Shown piece after piece: positions 51,634 through 61,075 of a stretch of DNA of 63,347 nucleotides. Origin of the DNA: Microbacterium sorbitolivorans (GTDB lineage: Bacteria; Actinomycetota; Actinomycetes; Actinomycetales; Microbacteriaceae). The position numbers and the translations under genes are program-made. Location: positions 507,339 to 570,685 of the forward strand of contig NZ_KZ848475.1 of NCBI RefSeq assembly GCF_003327285.1, written 5' to 3'. Within the stretch, counting starts at the first letter, position 1. Each line of letters begins with the position of its first letter. The notes beneath the pieces were generated by a model. It searched no databases, was not told where the DNA came from, and was given only the letters and a program-made list of their open reading frames with translations.

Positions 51634-51690
51634 CATCAATTCTCCGCGCGGTCGTATGCGATTCGCATACGACCGCGCGGAGAATTGCAG
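51634..51690. repeat. 57-bp palindrome, family A, with compensatory changes
   Basis: Arms CAATTCTCCGCGCGGTCG and CGACCGCGCGGAGAATTG are as in other copies, but the inner stem is GTATGCGATTCGCATAC instead of ATCTGCAATTCGCAGAT. Base pairing is kept despite several changes. It ends 2 bases before the stop codon of the siderophore-interacting protein gene. Confidence 0.88.
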
Positions 51691-51692
51691 AT

Positions 51693-52475
51693 TTAGCCCG
51701 CCGCCCGCCCCATGCGCCAGTAGCCCGAGAACGTGATGAAGTCCTTCGGCACGGCGCGTTCCTTCACAAGGTAGCGGCGCGCGCCCGCGGCGAGCGCCTG
51801 CTCCCCCACCGCGAACGCGTACGGCGTGCCCGTGAACTGCAGTTCACGAAGCTTCGGCAGGGCCGCAGATCCGGGGTTGCCCTCGCGGGTCAGCCAGTGG
51901 ATCTCCATGCCCGCGGGTGCGTCGATGTCCTGCCGGTCGCGCTCGTCGAACAGCTCGATGACCGCGTGACCGACGGCGTCGCGCGGCATGTCGCGCAGGA
52001 TCCCGAGGGCGGCGGGCAGCGCGCTCTCGTCGGCCACGATAAGGTTCGAGTCGGCGGGCTTCCCGAGCCAGCCACAGCCCTGGTCGATGAACGCGACGGG
52101 ATCGCCGGCGGCGGCCGAGGCCGCCCACGGCCCCGCGACGCCCTCGGTGCCGTGCGATACGAAGTCGATATCGAGCTCGTCGCCGCGGAAGTCGCGCACC
52201 GTATAGTTGCGCACGACGGGGCGGTGCCCCTTGGGGATCCGCAGGTACGAGAGGTACCCGCCGATGCCGAACTTCTGCGGCATGCGCGAGAGGTCGGCGT
52301 CGGCCGTCACCGGCAGGGCCAGCCGGAACCACTGGTCGAAACCGCGGTACGTGAAGCGCCGCAGGTCTTCGCCGCCGAGGGTGACGCGCACCATGTTCGG
52401 CGTGACGCGTGCACTCCGCACGACCTCGGCGTGAACCAGGCCCGACTCGGCGTGCGTGACAGTGATGTTCGACAC
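51693..52475 (-). CDS. Siderophore-interacting protein (ferric-siderophore reductase, SIP/ViuB)
   Basis: A 260-residue cytosolic flavoprotein that reduces ferric siderophores to free iron. FAD-binding region RPVVRNYTVRDFRGDELDIDFVSHG and the family's GPWAASAAAGDPVAFIDQGCGW are visible, followed by ADESALPAALGIL and the C-terminal VKERAVPKDFITFSGYWRMG typical of SIP proteins. A near-consensus DtxR/IdeR box lies 15 bases upstream (52490-52508), so transcription should be repressed when iron is plentiful. No siderophore synthesis or uptake genes adjoin it. Confidence 0.9.
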   Translation of the reverse strand: MSNITVTHAESGLVHAEVVRSARVTPNMVRVTLGGEDLRRFTYRGFDQWFRLALPVTADADLSRMPQKFGIGGYLSYLRIPKGHRPVVRNYTVRDFRGDELDIDFVSHGTEGVAGPWAASAAAGDPVAFIDQGCGWLGKPADSNLIVADESALPAALGILRDMPRDAVGHAVIELFDERDRQDIDAPAGMEIHWLTREGNPGSAALPKLRELQFTGTPYAFAVGEQALAAGARRYLVKERAVPKDFITFSGYWRMGRAAG

Positions 52476-52489
52476 AGCCCTCCCCCTTT

Positions 52490-52508
52490 TCAGGTAAGGC
52501 TACCCTAA
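52490..52508. promoter_or_regulatory. DtxR/IdeR-type iron box
   Basis: TCAGGTAAGGCTACCCTAA; its complement TTAGGGTAGCCTTACCTGA matches the known TTAGGTTAGSCTAACCTAA consensus at 16 of 19 positions. Located directly upstream of the siderophore-interacting protein gene, where it would mediate iron repression. Confidence 0.85.
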
Positions 52509-52521
52509 AGCGGCGCGCGGA

Positions 52522-52830
52522 TCAGCCGAGCGCGCGCTCGACCGCGTCGCCGATCCAGTCGGCGAGCAGGTCGTCATCCGGATCCGTCAGCGCCGCAAAC
52601 GGCACCGAGCGCCCGCTCGCGAGCGCGAGCCGGTGCGCACCCTGCTGCAGCGCGACCTCGAGCGCCTCGCCGCCGCCCATCGGGAAGAACACCTCGTCGC
52701 CCGAGACTCCGACAGCCATCTTGCCGTTAACCATGAACGCGAGCGAGCCCATCATGCGCTTCTCGTCGACGTCGCCCATGACCTCGATGATCGCGCGCAC
52801 GCGATCGGCAAGCTCGGGGTTGTACGCCAT
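52522..52830 (-). CDS. TfoX/Sxy N-terminal-domain family small protein
   Basis: A 102-residue cytosolic protein matching the TfoX N-terminal domain: AYNPELADRVRAII, VDEKRMMGSLAFMVNGKMAVGV, with VFFPMGG and LADWIGDAVERAL at the end. TfoX/Sxy is a competence regulator in gamma-proteobacteria, but stand-alone N-domain proteins in actinobacteria have no established role. The start at 52830 is the family N-terminus with GGGGG just upstream; a longer frame to 52860 is unlikely. It lies between the iron-regulated gene and Dcd with hairpin G upstream. Confidence 0.75.
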   Translation of the reverse strand: MAYNPELADRVRAIIEVMGDVDEKRMMGSLAFMVNGKMAVGVSGDEVFFPMGGGEALEVALQQGAHRLALASGRSVPFAALTDPDDDLLADWIGDAVERALG

Positions 52831-52846
52831 GCCCCCATTATCCGCG

Positions 52847-52905
52847 TTCCGGTCGCGCAATCTGCGCTTCCCCGCGCCGGGGAACAGCAGATTGCGCGAC
52901 CGGAA
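52847..52905. repeat. 59-bp palindrome, family G (GGTCGCGCAATCTGC type)
   Basis: TTCCGGTCGCGCAATCTGC and its exact complement form a 19-bp stem, with an inner TTCCCC/GGGGAA stem around CGCGCC. It follows the Dcd gene and precedes the TfoX-like gene, both read leftward, so it could terminate Dcd transcription. No second copy here. Confidence 0.85.
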
Positions 52906-52955
52906 CCGAGTGGCCGCCGGGTAGGAGGCGGCGACCGGGACAGCGACGGGCGGGG

Positions 52956-53555
52956 TTACTCCCCCGCCGAGCCGGCGTCGGTCGTCGAGACGTCAGCGCG
53001 GGCGAAGCGCAGGTGCGAGCGGCTCGCGGTCGGGCCGCGCTGACCCTGGTAACGGTTGCCGTACGCGCCGTAAGTCTTCTCGGCCGGCGACGAGAGGCGG
53101 AAGAAGCAGAGCTGACCGATCTTCATGCCCGGCCACAACTTGATCGGCAGCGTCGCCATGTTCGACAGCTCGAGCGTCACGTGCCCCGAGAATCCGGGGT
53201 CGATGAAGCCCGCCGTCGAGTGCGTCAGCAGGCCCAGGCGGCCGAGCGATGACTTGCCCTCGAGGCGCGCAGCGACGTCGTCGGGCAGCGTGACCTTCTC
53301 GAATGTGCTCGCGAGCACGAACTCGCCGGGGTGCAGCACGAACGCCTCGTCGGGCTCGACCTCAATGAGGTGCGTCAGATCGGGCTGATCCTCGGCCGGG
53401 TCGATGAACGGGTACTTGTGGTTGCTGAACAACCGGAAGTAGCGGTCGATGCGCACGTCGACGCTCGACGGCTGCACCATCGCGCGATCAAGCGGATCCA
53501 GCCCGATCCGTTCGGCATCGAGCTCGGCATGAATATCGCGGTCGGAGAGCAGCAC
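52956..53555 (-). CDS. dcd: dCTP deaminase (possibly dUMP-forming)
   Basis: A 199-residue homotrimeric enzyme of the dUTPase fold that deaminates dCTP for thymidylate synthesis. The key block [21 protein letters not shown] includes the catalytic Glu129; [14 protein letters not shown] and the C-terminal [13 protein letters not shown] nucleotide-closing tail are present. Actinobacterial members often make dUMP directly; that bifunctionality is inferred. It is a typical housekeeping gene, divergent from the small exported protein. Length is normal. Confidence 0.93.
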   Translation of the reverse strand: MLLSDRDIHAELDAERIGLDPLDRAMVQPSSVDVRIDRYFRLFSNHKYPFIDPAEDQPDLTHLIEVEPDEAFVLHPGEFVLASTFEKVTLPDDVAARLEGKSSLGRLGLLTHSTAGFIDPGFSGHVTLELSNMATLPIKLWPGMKIGQLCFFRLSSPAEKTYGAYGNRYQGQRGPTASRSHLRFARADVSTTDAGSAGE

Positions 53556-53657
53556 GTAATGATTCTACGGGCGCCACTCCGAAAGCACCGCACGGTTGAC
53601 TTCCGCCTGCGGGTTCGCAATCCTGGCCACGCACTGACGAGAACGAAAGGAAATACG

Positions 53658-54005
53658 ATGACTAGCCAGACCCATACAAAGAAGAAGTTCACACAGAAGC
53701 TCGCCAGCGTCGCGTTCGCGGCCGCTCTGATCATTGGCGGCAGCGTCGCCACGAGTTCCGCCGCTCACGCGGCCCCGACCACCTCTGCCAACGGAAACAC
53801 GGCCATCGGCGGCTACACTGCCTCCGACAAGTTCTGGGGCACCGGAGCGACGCGGTACTTTACGGTCTGCTCTAAGGCTGTCTCCGCCAAGAAGGCACAC
53901 GTGATCAAGAGCGGCGGCACTAACGTGAAGTCGTCGTGTGCCCGGGGCGTCGGCGCAAACGATCGCAACCTCTGGTACGGCGTCGTCACCTGGCACCAAT
54001 CGTAA
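53658..54005 (+). CDS. Small exported protein of unknown function
   Basis: A 115-residue protein with a clear Sec signal peptide: basic KKKFTQKL, hydrophobic core to about residue 30, and predicted cleavage after AHA (about 38). The mature 77 residues are Gly/Ser/Lys-rich with exactly two cysteines (71 and 94) that could form a disulfide, and aromatic residues at the end (NLWYGVVTWHQS). I recognise no family. The size, signal and Cys pair would suit a secreted toxin-like or inhibitor-like peptide, but there is no immunity or export gene beside it. Start at 53658 after AAAGGAAA. It ends convergently with the amylopullulanase gene. Confidence 0.75.
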   Translation: MTSQTHTKKKFTQKLASVAFAAALIIGGSVATSSAAHAAPTTSANGNTAIGGYTASDKFWGTGATRYFTVCSKAVSAKKAHVIKSGGTNVKSSCARGVGANDRNLWYGVVTWHQS

Positions 54006-54055
54006 AAACTCTCTGGCGGATCCCGCAAGTCGTCCGCGCTTGCCGGGCACGATGG

Positions 54056-54094
54056 CGCCGCGGATTCCCGGGAATTTCCCGAGGATCCGCGGCG
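54056..54094. terminator. Palindrome between convergent genes
   Basis: CGCCGCGGAT and ATCCGCGGCG pair around GTTCCCGGGAATTTCCC-like sequence containing CCCGGGAATTTCCCG. It lies between the stops of the small exported protein and the amylopullulanase. Unlike the other convergent palindromes it does not belong to a named family here. No T-run, so bidirectional termination is inferred. Confidence 0.55.
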
Positions 54095-54104
54095 TCGTCT
54101 CTCG

Positions 54105-57100
54105 TTAGGCGTCCGAGCGCGCGCGGCGCCGGATCACCAGGATCCCCGCGCCCGCAACGAGCGCCGCGAGCGCGATCGCGGTCGGCACGGGCGTGGATCC
54201 GCCGGTCGGGTTCAACCCGTCCTGCTCTTCGGCGCCGTCGCCCGGATCCGCGTTGGATCCGCCATCGGTGTCGCCCTCGGATCCGCCCTGCGATCCGTCC
54301 TCGGAGTCCGCACCGTCGTCGGATCCAGCGCCGTCGTCGGAACCGCCATCGGTGTCACCCTCGGGTCCACCCTGCGAACCGTCCTCCGAATCCGCACCAT
54401 CGTCGGAACCACCATCGGTGTCACCCTCGGACCCGCCCTGCGAACCGCCCTCGGAGTCGGCGCCGTCGTCGGAGCCACCATCGGTATCGCCCTCGGGTCC
54501 ACCCTGCGAACCGTCCTCCGAATCCGCACCATCGTCGGAACCACCATCGGTGTCACCCTCGGACCCGCCCTGCGAACCGCCCTCGGAGTCCGCACCATCG
54601 TCGGGTCCGGCGCCGTCGTCGGAACCGTCCTCCGAATCGGCACCACCGTCGGAACCGGCACCGTCATCGGAACCACCATCGGTGTCACCCTCGGAACCCT
54701 GCGATCCGTCGTCAGAGCCACCCTGCGACGCGTCATCGGAGTCCCCCTGCGCCCCCTCGTCAGAGCCACCATCGTCCCCGCCATCAACCTCCGGCGCGTC
54801 CTCCACGAGCACTGCAACGGTACGCGCCGGCACACTCACCGTCCCCGTCGAGGCGTCGTAGCTCGTCGAGCGCACGACGTCGTCCGCGCCGTCCTGCTGC
54901 GCCTGCGTCAGGTGGAACTCGCGCCCCTCGAGGCCGGCGACCTGCTCGGTGATAGCGTCGGGGCTGGCATTGAAGACGACGAGCGCGCCGTCGAACTCCT
55001 CCGAGAACGACTCGCCCTTCTGGTCGTCGATGAGCATCGCGATCACGCCGGGGGCCTCGTCCGGCCCGCTGTTCGGGAACGATACCTTCTCGGTTATCAG
55101 CTCCGCGCTGCCGAGCCGCAGCAGGTCGACCTCGTTACGGATCCGCAAGAGATCCATCGCCGACGATTCCGCGGTCGCGATCGCGTCGGCGTCGGGCTTC
55201 AGCGCCGGATCCGCCAGGAGCGGCCCCATGATGTCCCACTTCTCGCTGTTATCGGCGGCAGGCGGCAGGCCTGATCCGAAGGTCGACTCCTGGCCCGACC
55301 AATCGATGCGGTTGAACCAGTCGCCCGAATCGTAGCTGTTGCGGTCGAGCGACTTCGAGCGCAGCAGCTCGGTGCCGGCGTGCCAGAACGGCACGCCCTG
55401 CGACAGCGTCACGGTCGCCTGCGAGAGCGTGTTCATGCGCACGCGATCGGCCATCGACGTGTCGACGGGCAGCTTCAGCACGCCGATGTCATAGAGGGTC
55501 TCGTTGTCGTGAGCGTCGACGTAGTTGATGACCTCGTCGGGCTCGTCGGCGTAGCCCGCGGGCGCGCCGCGGTAGTCGATGTCTTCGCCGCGCGTCATCT
55601 CGCCGTCGGAGGTGACGAACGTGTAGTCGCGCAGGTTACCCACGAGGCCGAGCCGCACAAGGTCGGTCTGGTGCGCGAGGTCGGCGAGCGCCTCCTCGTC
55701 GGTGCCGTTCGACGGATCCCCGTTCGGATCCGTGCCGAGCCCGGTTCCGAAGCCCTGCACCCGCGTCGACGACGAGTCGACGGGGCTGCCGCCGTGCACG
55801 GCGTCGCGAAGGCGGTCGTTGAAGGTCGCGATGCCCGTGCCGCCGAGCTGGCCCTGAGTGGCCTGCTCGAAGAGCGCGTTATCGGCGACCTCGCCGAAGT
55901 TCCAGCCCTCGCCGTAGAGGAAGATGCCGGATCCGTCGACGCCGTCGTCTTCGAGCGTCAGCTCGTCGAGCGCGGCGCGCACATCGAGCATGTTCTCGCG
56001 CGAGTGGTGCCCCATGAGGTCGAAGCGGAAGCCGTCGACGTGGTATTCCTTCGCCCACCAGACGACCGCGTCGACCATGAGCTTTCCCGCGAGGGCGTGC
56101 TCGGTGGCGACGTTATCGCAGCAGGTCGACGTCTCGACGACGCCCTTCGCGTCGAGGCGGTGGTAGTAGCCGGGCACGACCTTGTCGAGCACGCTGCGCT
56201 CGGCCTGGCCGGATGCCGCGGTGTGGTTGTAGACCTGGTCGAGGATCACCTCGAGGCCGGTGTCGTGCAGTGCGCCCACCATCGTGCGGAACTCCGCGAC
56301 GCGGGATCCGCCCTCGGGATCCGTCGCATACGAGCCCTCGGGCGCGAAGAAGTGGTACGGGTCGTAGCCCCAGTTGAAGCCGTCGCCGGCCGCGATCTCG
56401 GCGACGCAGGCCTGCTGCTCGTCGGAATCGGGGGCCATCTGCTCGAGGTCGCACTCGGTGCGGGCCTGCGCCGCACGGTCCTCCTCGATCGTGGCGATGT
56501 CGAACGATGGCAGCAGGTGCACGCTGGTGATGCCCGCGTCGGCGAGTTCCTGCAGCTGGCGGGTGCCGTCGCTGTCCTCGGCGAAGGCGAGGTAGGTTCC
56601 CCGCGCGGCCTCGGGCACGGTCTCGTCCGAGATCGAGAAGTCGCGAATGTGGAGCTCGTAGATGGCACGGTCAACCGACCGCTCCACCTCCGGCGCCTCC
56701 GCCTCGCGCCATAGCTCGGGTTGCAGCGACGCGTCCGAGAGGTCGACGACGACCGATCGCTCGGAGTTCGTCGTCAGCGCGGCGGCATACGGATCCGTCA
56801 CGAGGTTCGTCTCGATCTTGCCGGTGTCGTGCGCATAGACGCGCACCTCCCACAGGTACTCGTCACCCACGGCGACGCCATCGGGGGTTTCGACCGCCCA
56901 CGCGCCGGAGGCATCATCTCGCACGGCCTCGTGGCGGGCCGGATCCGCAGACCCCTCGCCCCACGTGAGCAGGGTGACGCTCTGCGCCGTCGGCGCCCAC
57001 AGTCGGAACGTCGGCTGCTCATCGTCGAACGTCAGGCCGAGCTCGGCGTCCGCAGCCTCGTCGGCATAGAGGTCATCGAGCACGCCCGGCAGCTGCACGC

Positions 57101-60100
57101 CCGTGAGGGCGACGAGCGTGCCGTCGGCGTCGTACTCCGCGACGGCCAGCTGGCCGCGCAGGAGGTCGGCGACGCCGTCACCCGCGTCGACGCGCAGGGC
57201 GGTGGATCCGCCGAGCGCGGGGAACCGCGCGAGCTGAGCGTCGGTCAGCCCGCCGTCGACGAGCGTCAGTTCGGTCGCGGATCCGCCCGACACGGCACCC
57301 TCGTCGAGAGCGATCTGCGCGTCGTCGCTCGCGAGGAGCTCCCACCGCGCGCCCTCGTCGTCGGTTCCGAAGCCGGCGGGCCAGGCGAACGTCTGTTCGT
57401 CGATCCAGTGCGCCCTCAGCTCGCCGAAGCCCGCGACAGCGGGACCCTCGGCGGCGATCTCGAGCATGTGCGTCTCGAGGGTGTAGCGGAACGCGACGGG
57501 CTCGCCGTCGGCCACCGAGAAGGCGTAGTTCGCGCCGTCCAGCGCGCCATCCACGCCGTAGTTTTCGGTCCAGCTCAGCCCGTGAGCAACCTTCCCCTCG
57601 TAGCTTCCGGCGGGGATCCGGTCGGTCGTGAACTCGTACACGCCATCGTGGTCGCCGTCATGCATGAGCGTCGCGAGGCAGGCGGGATCCCAGTCGCCGC
57701 CGCAGCCCAGCGCCTGCTGGAAGCTGCCGGGGATCGTGATGATCGGCCCGTCGGCGCTCGACTGCACGACGTGGCTGCGCGGGTCGAAGTAGAACGTGAT
57801 GGGGCCGCCGTCGTGCGAGTAGGTGACGTTCGCGCCGTCCTTCTCGCCGTTCGCGCCGTAGTTCACGGCCCAGGCACCGTCGATCGCGGCCTTGTACTCG
57901 TAGTCGCCCGCGGGCAGGTCGAAGGTGCCCTCGTAGATTCCGTCGGAACGCAGCGTGAGCATGGCCGCCTCGCAGGCCGGATCCCAGTCGCTCACGCAAC
58001 CCATCTCGGTGTTGTGATCGCCCGGGATCGAGACCGAGCCGATCTCCTCCTCGCCGTCGTCCGGCGCCTCGTCGAGGTTCACGGCGTTGCCGACGGACGC
58101 GTACGTCGACGCGCCGGTGACGGATCCGTCGGCCGTCTTCGCGACGGCGCGGTACTCGATGAGGGTGCCGACGGGAAGGTCGCGGACGTCGTGGAAGACG
58201 CGCGGGGTCGCGTCCTCGGCGACGCCGAGCGGGGTCCACTCTTCCGAGCCGACGACGCGCCACGCGAAGCTCGTCTCGGCCCACGCGGTCGCGCCGAGGT
58301 CGGCCGAGATCGGGGCGAGGCCCTCGAGCGCGGCGCCGGCCGCGGGAGCCGCGACCTGCAGATCGAGAGCCGCCGATGCGACGGTGGCGTCAGCGCGGTA
58401 GACGACGGCGCCGAGCGCCGGAACCGTGACGGTGACGGATCCGTCGGTCGCCGATTCGAGGGCGGCATCCGTGCCGTAGAGCGGCGCGTAGCCGGCGCCG
58501 GGCGTCAGCGCCGTGAACGTCACGGTCTGCTCGGAGGCGCTGTTGTTTACGGCGACGAGGTGCTCGATCTTCTCGTCCCGATCGACGCGCGAGAAGGCGT
58601 AGACGCCCGCGCCGTTCTCGGCGTAAAGCTCGATCTGCGCGCCGTCGGTGAGCGCGGCGCTGCCCGCCCGCAACGCGGCGAGCGCCGAGATGTGCTCGTA
58701 GAGCGGGGCGGTCTCGTCGAAGCGGTCGACGGATCCGGCATTCTCGCCCGTGAGGAGCGGCTGGTTCGCGTATTCGTCGACCTCGGTCGCGAACATGTCC
58801 TGGCGCGCGTCCTTGTCGCCGCCCGTTCCGGCGAAGCCCTGCTCGTCGCCGTAGTAGACGACGGGCTGGCCGCGCGTGAGGTACATCAGATCGTGAGCGA
58901 GCTCGGTGCGAGCGAGGCTGTCGTCGGCGTTCTGCAGGAACGAGCCGACGCGGCCCATGTCGTGGTTGCCGAGGAACGTCGGTAGCGCCTGCGCCGAGGT
59001 CGTCGGGGTCGTGTAGTAGTCGTCGCCGGCGAACAGCGCCGCCAGGCCGCGCGCGGAGTTGCCGCCCGCGTAGCTCACGGCCGAGCTCTGGAACGTGAAG
59101 TCGAGCACCGAGCTCATGTCGGTGTCGCGCACGTACGGCGAGAGCTTGACCGGGTCGGCGTCGTATACCTCGCCGAACATGAAGAAGTCGTCTTTGCCCT
59201 GCGACTTGGCGTAGTCGGAGACCTCGGTGGTCCACTGCTCCCAGAACTCGAAGTTCACGTGCTTGACGGTGTCGATGCGGAAGCCGTCGATACCGAAGTC
59301 GACCCAGTCCTTGTATACGGCGACGAATCCGTCGACGACCGCCGGGTTCTCGGTCATGAGGTCGTCGAGGCCCGAGAAGTCGCCGTAGGTGACCGATTCG
59401 CCTGTCCACGTGCTGTCGCCGCGGTTGTGATAGAGCGTCGGGTCGTTCAGCCACTCGGGCGTCTTCGCGTTCGCGTTGGTGACGACGGGCGTGTACGGGA
59501 AGGACGTCGAAGCGTCGAGCGCCGGGAAGGTGCCGGTGCCGGCGTAGTCGGCGGGGTCGAACGCGTTTCCGTCCGCGTCGAGGTACGGCGACGTCGCCTG
59601 GTCGACGTAGCCGTACTCGCCCTCGGCGTAGTCGATGACGTCGGCCGTGTGGTTGGTGATGATGTCGAAGTACACCTTGATGTCACGGGCGTGCGCTTCG
59701 TCGATGAGCGCCTTGAGCTCGTCGTTCGTGCCGAGGTGCGGGTCGATGCGGGTGAAGTCGGTCACCCAATAGCCGTGGTAGCCGGCGCTTGCGTCGTCGC
59801 CGGCGCCCTGCACGGGCTGGTTGGCGAAGCTCGGCGTCAGCCAGAGCGCGGTCGTGCCGAGGCCGTCGATGTAGTCGAGGTTTTCGCGCAGGCCGGCGAT
59901 GTCACCGCCGTGGAAGAAGCCCTTGTCGGTCGGGTCGAAGCCGTGATCGAGCCGGCCGCCCTCGATCCCCGCGGTGTCGTTGCTCGTGTCACCGTTCGCG
60001 AAGCGGTCGGTCATCACGAAGTAGAAAGTCTCGTCGGATCCCGGCTCGCGCGCCGGATCCGCGACGAGCGCCGCGTCGGCGGATCCGTCGTCGAGGCTCA

Positions 60101-60536
60101 GCACCTCGACGCCCGCGCGGTGGGTCTCGTCGTTGTAGACGAAGCGCAGCTGCGCGGGGCCGGCGATCCGCAGCGGGATGTTGTCGGCGCCGCCGTCGAG
60201 GCCGTATGCCTCGTCCCAGCCGCCGTCGACCGCGACCTTGTACTCGTAGTCGCCCGCCGGCACCTCAAACTCCGCCGCGTAGACGTTCGCCTCGTCCGTC
60301 GGGGCGAGGGCCGTCGCCGCGCAATCGGGCGCCCAATCGGATCCGCAGCCCAGCTCATCTTGCAGGCTGCCGGTGACCACGAAGGTGCGATCGGCGGCGG
60401 CCGCGGGTTGCTGTGGGATGAGCGCCGGCGCACCCACGACGGCGATCGCGGTGAGGGCCGCGAAGGCCGTGCGTGCGGTGCGGGCGGATCCGTCGCGGCG
60501 CGCGGGCGTGCGAGGTTCAGATGACATCGTCGTCAC
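54105..60536 (-). CDS. Giant cell-wall alpha-amylase/pullulanase (amylopullulanase)
   Basis: A 2143-residue exported protein with two catalytic units. Order: signal peptide (1-48), X25-type domain (50-145), GH13 alpha-amylase (about 165-700; Asp422 in GFRIDTVKH, Glu456 in FMFGEVYD, Asp526 in LGNHDMGR), two more X25-type repeats ([34 protein letters not shown]), then a pullulanase with N-domains and GH13 barrel (Asp near 1505 in [10 protein letters not shown], Glu near 1541 in [10 protein letters not shown], Asp near 1675 in [11 protein letters not shown]). The tail is an acidic repeat linker, LNPTGG, a hydrophobic helix and RRRARSDA, a sortase-like anchor. The GTG start has GGAG 5 bases upstream. 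Degrades starch/pullulan outside the cell. Confidence 0.9.
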   Translation of the reverse strand: MTTMSSEPRTPARRDGSARTARTAFAALTAIAVVGAPALIPQQPAAAADRTFVVTGSLQDELGCGSDWAPDCAATALAPTDEANVYAAEFEVPAGDYEYKVAVDGGWDEAYGLDGGADNIPLRIAGPAQLRFVYNDETHRAGVEVLSLDDGSADAALVADPAREPGSDETFYFVMTDRFANGDTSNDTAGIEGGRLDHGFDPTDKGFFHGGDIAGLRENLDYIDGLGTTALWLTPSFANQPVQGAGDDASAGYHGYWVTDFTRIDPHLGTNDELKALIDEAHARDIKVYFDIITNHTADVIDYAEGEYGYVDQATSPYLDADGNAFDPADYAGTGTFPALDASTSFPYTPVVTNANAKTPEWLNDPTLYHNRGDSTWTGESVTYGDFSGLDDLMTENPAVVDGFVAVYKDWVDFGIDGFRIDTVKHVNFEFWEQWTTEVSDYAKSQGKDDFFMFGEVYDADPVKLSPYVRDTDMSSVLDFTFQSSAVSYAGGNSARGLAALFAGDDYYTTPTTSAQALPTFLGNHDMGRVGSFLQNADDSLARTELAHDLMYLTRGQPVVYYGDEQGFAGTGGDKDARQDMFATEVDEYANQPLLTGENAGSVDRFDETAPLYEHISALAALRAGSAALTDGAQIELYAENGAGVYAFSRVDRDEKIEHLVAVNNSASEQTVTFTALTPGAGYAPLYGTDAALESATDGSVTVTVPALGAVVYRADATVASAALDLQVAAPAAGAALEGLAPISADLGATAWAETSFAWRVVGSEEWTPLGVAEDATPRVFHDVRDLPVGTLIEYRAVAKTADGSVTGASTYASVGNAVNLDEAPDDGEEEIGSVSIPGDHNTEMGCVSDWDPACEAAMLTLRSDGIYEGTFDLPAGDYEYKAAIDGAWAVNYGANGEKDGANVTYSHDGGPITFYFDPRSHVVQSSADGPIITIPGSFQQALGCGGDWDPACLATLMHDGDHDGVYEFTTDRIPAGSYEGKVAHGLSWTENYGVDGALDGANYAFSVADGEPVAFRYTLETHMLEIAAEGPAVAGFGELRAHWIDEQTFAWPAGFGTDDEGARWELLASDDAQIALDEGAVSGGSATELTLVDGGLTDAQLARFPALGGSTALRVDAGDGVADLLRGQLAVAEYDADGTLVALTGVQLPGVLDDLYADEAADAELGLTFDDEQPTFRLWAPTAQSVTLLTWGEGSADPARHEAVRDDASGAWAVETPDGVAVGDEYLWEVRVYAHDTGKIETNLVTDPYAAALTTNSERSVVVDLSDASLQPELWREAEAPEVERSVDRAIYELHIRDFSISDETVPEAARGTYLAFAEDSDGTRQLQELADAGITSVHLLPSFDIATIEEDRAAQARTECDLEQMAPDSDEQQACVAEIAAGDGFNWGYDPYHFFAPEGSYATDPEGGSRVAEFRTMVGALHDTGLEVILDQVYNHTAASGQAERSVLDKVVPGYYHRLDAKGVVETSTCCDNVATEHALAGKLMVDAVVWWAKEYHVDGFRFDLMGHHSRENMLDVRAALDELTLEDDGVDGSGIFLYGEGWNFGEVADNALFEQATQGQLGGTGIATFNDRLRDAVHGGSPVDSSSTRVQGFGTGLGTDPNGDPSNGTDEEALADLAHQTDLVRLGLVGNLRDYTFVTSDGEMTRGEDIDYRGAPAGYADEPDEVINYVDAHDNETLYDIGVLKLPVDTSMADRVRMNTLSQATVTLSQGVPFWHAGTELLRSKSLDRNSYDSGDWFNRIDWSGQESTFGSGLPPAADNSEKWDIMGPLLADPALKPDADAIATAESSAMDLLRIRNEVDLLRLGSAELITEKVSFPNSGPDEAPGVIAMLIDDQKGESFSEEFDGALVVFNASPDAITEQVAGLEGREFHLTQAQQDGADDVVRSTSYDASTGTVSVPARTVAVLVEDAPEVDGGDDGGSDEGAQGDSDDASQGGSDDGSQGSEGDTDGGSDDGAGSDGGADSEDGSDDGAGPDDGADSEGGSQGGSEGDTDGGSDDGADSEDGSQGGPEGDTDGGSDDGADSEGGSQGGSEGDTDGGSDDGADSEDGSQGGPEGDTDGGSDDGAGSDDGADSEDGSQGGSEGDTDGGSNADPGDGAEEQDGLNPTGGSTPVPTAIALAALVAGAGILVIRRRARSDA
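54255..54700 (-). repeat. Acidic linker repeat region of the amylopullulanase
   Basis: Imperfect 66-base repeats, partly as alternating 132-base pairs, encoding 22-residue units of the type [20 protein letters not shown] plus DT. Units differ at fixed positions (D/G and P/S), showing duplication of two-unit blocks. They form a flexible, strongly acidic cell-wall-spanning spacer. Region bounds are approximate. Confidence 0.85.
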
Positions 60537-60608
60537 GTCTTCTCCAGGAAGCTGTGGGCCGGGGCCCTCGGGTGAGTGTCGTCACAGTAACAGCGCGGCG
60601 CGCGATAC

Positions 60609-60622
60609 TGCAAACGTTTCCA
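60609..60622. promoter_or_regulatory. LacI/GalR-type operator upstream of amylopullulanase (proximal)
   Basis: TGCAAACGTTTCCA, about 72 bases before the start codon. It agrees at 12 of 14 positions with TGGAAACGCTTCCA at 60752, and matches LacI-family maltose/starch or catabolite operators. Confidence 0.7.
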
Positions 60623-60751
60623 TTTTCCATTGGCAACTCGCCTCCGCGGCACGGCGGCACGCAGGGTCCGAGAAGGTTGATATTTCCGGCGATATGGAGG
60701 CACGAGCATCGGGCCGTCGACCTTCTCGCACCACGCGAGGTGTCACGTTAA

Positions 60752-60765
60752 TGGAAACGCTTCCA
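60752..60765. promoter_or_regulatory. LacI/GalR-type operator upstream of amylopullulanase (distal)
   Basis: TGGAAACGCTTCCA, an inverted repeat (TGGAA/TTCCA) 143 bases from the proximal site. Two sites suggest repression by looping or by two regulators. No LacI gene is next to them. The remaining 60537-60964 interval shows no gene. Confidence 0.7.
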
Positions 60766-60964
60766 CTCAAGTGGCGGGCAGATCGTTCACGTGGCGAACT
60801 CGCCGAGGTGCGACAGCATCCGCCTCCATGAGAGCCCGGACTCAACGCGCCGACACACGTCTCACTCAAGACGGTGGGTAACCGGTAAGTTTGGTCATCG
60901 CGCAGGCAACCGCTACGCTGGGATCACCTCGTTCGACCGCGAAATCACGCGGCAGAACGATCAT

Positions 60965-61035
60965 GGGGCTGTAGTTCAATGGTAGAACTTCTGCTTCCCA
61001 AGCAGACAGCGCGGGTTCGATTCCCGTCAGCCCCT
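60965..61035 (+). tRNA. tRNA-Gly (anticodon CCC)
   Basis: A 71-base cloverleaf without encoded CCA. The acceptor stem GGGGCTG pairs with CAGCCCC, discriminator T. The anticodon stem TCTGC/GCAGA encloses TTCCCAA, anticodon CCC, reading GGG glycine codons. The T loop GGTTCGATTCC is standard. It stands alone, 40 bases before the TPM-domain gene. Confidence 0.95.
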
Positions 61036-61075
61036 CCGAACCGATAGCGTGGAACTCCCGACGGAGAGGGTTCTC

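Noticed and set aside
52522..52830. Competence regulator TfoX linked to GGATCC as an uptake sequence
   Set aside because: The protein has only the N-terminal TfoX domain, which is widespread without competence; no other competence gene is visible, so linking the two would be speculation.
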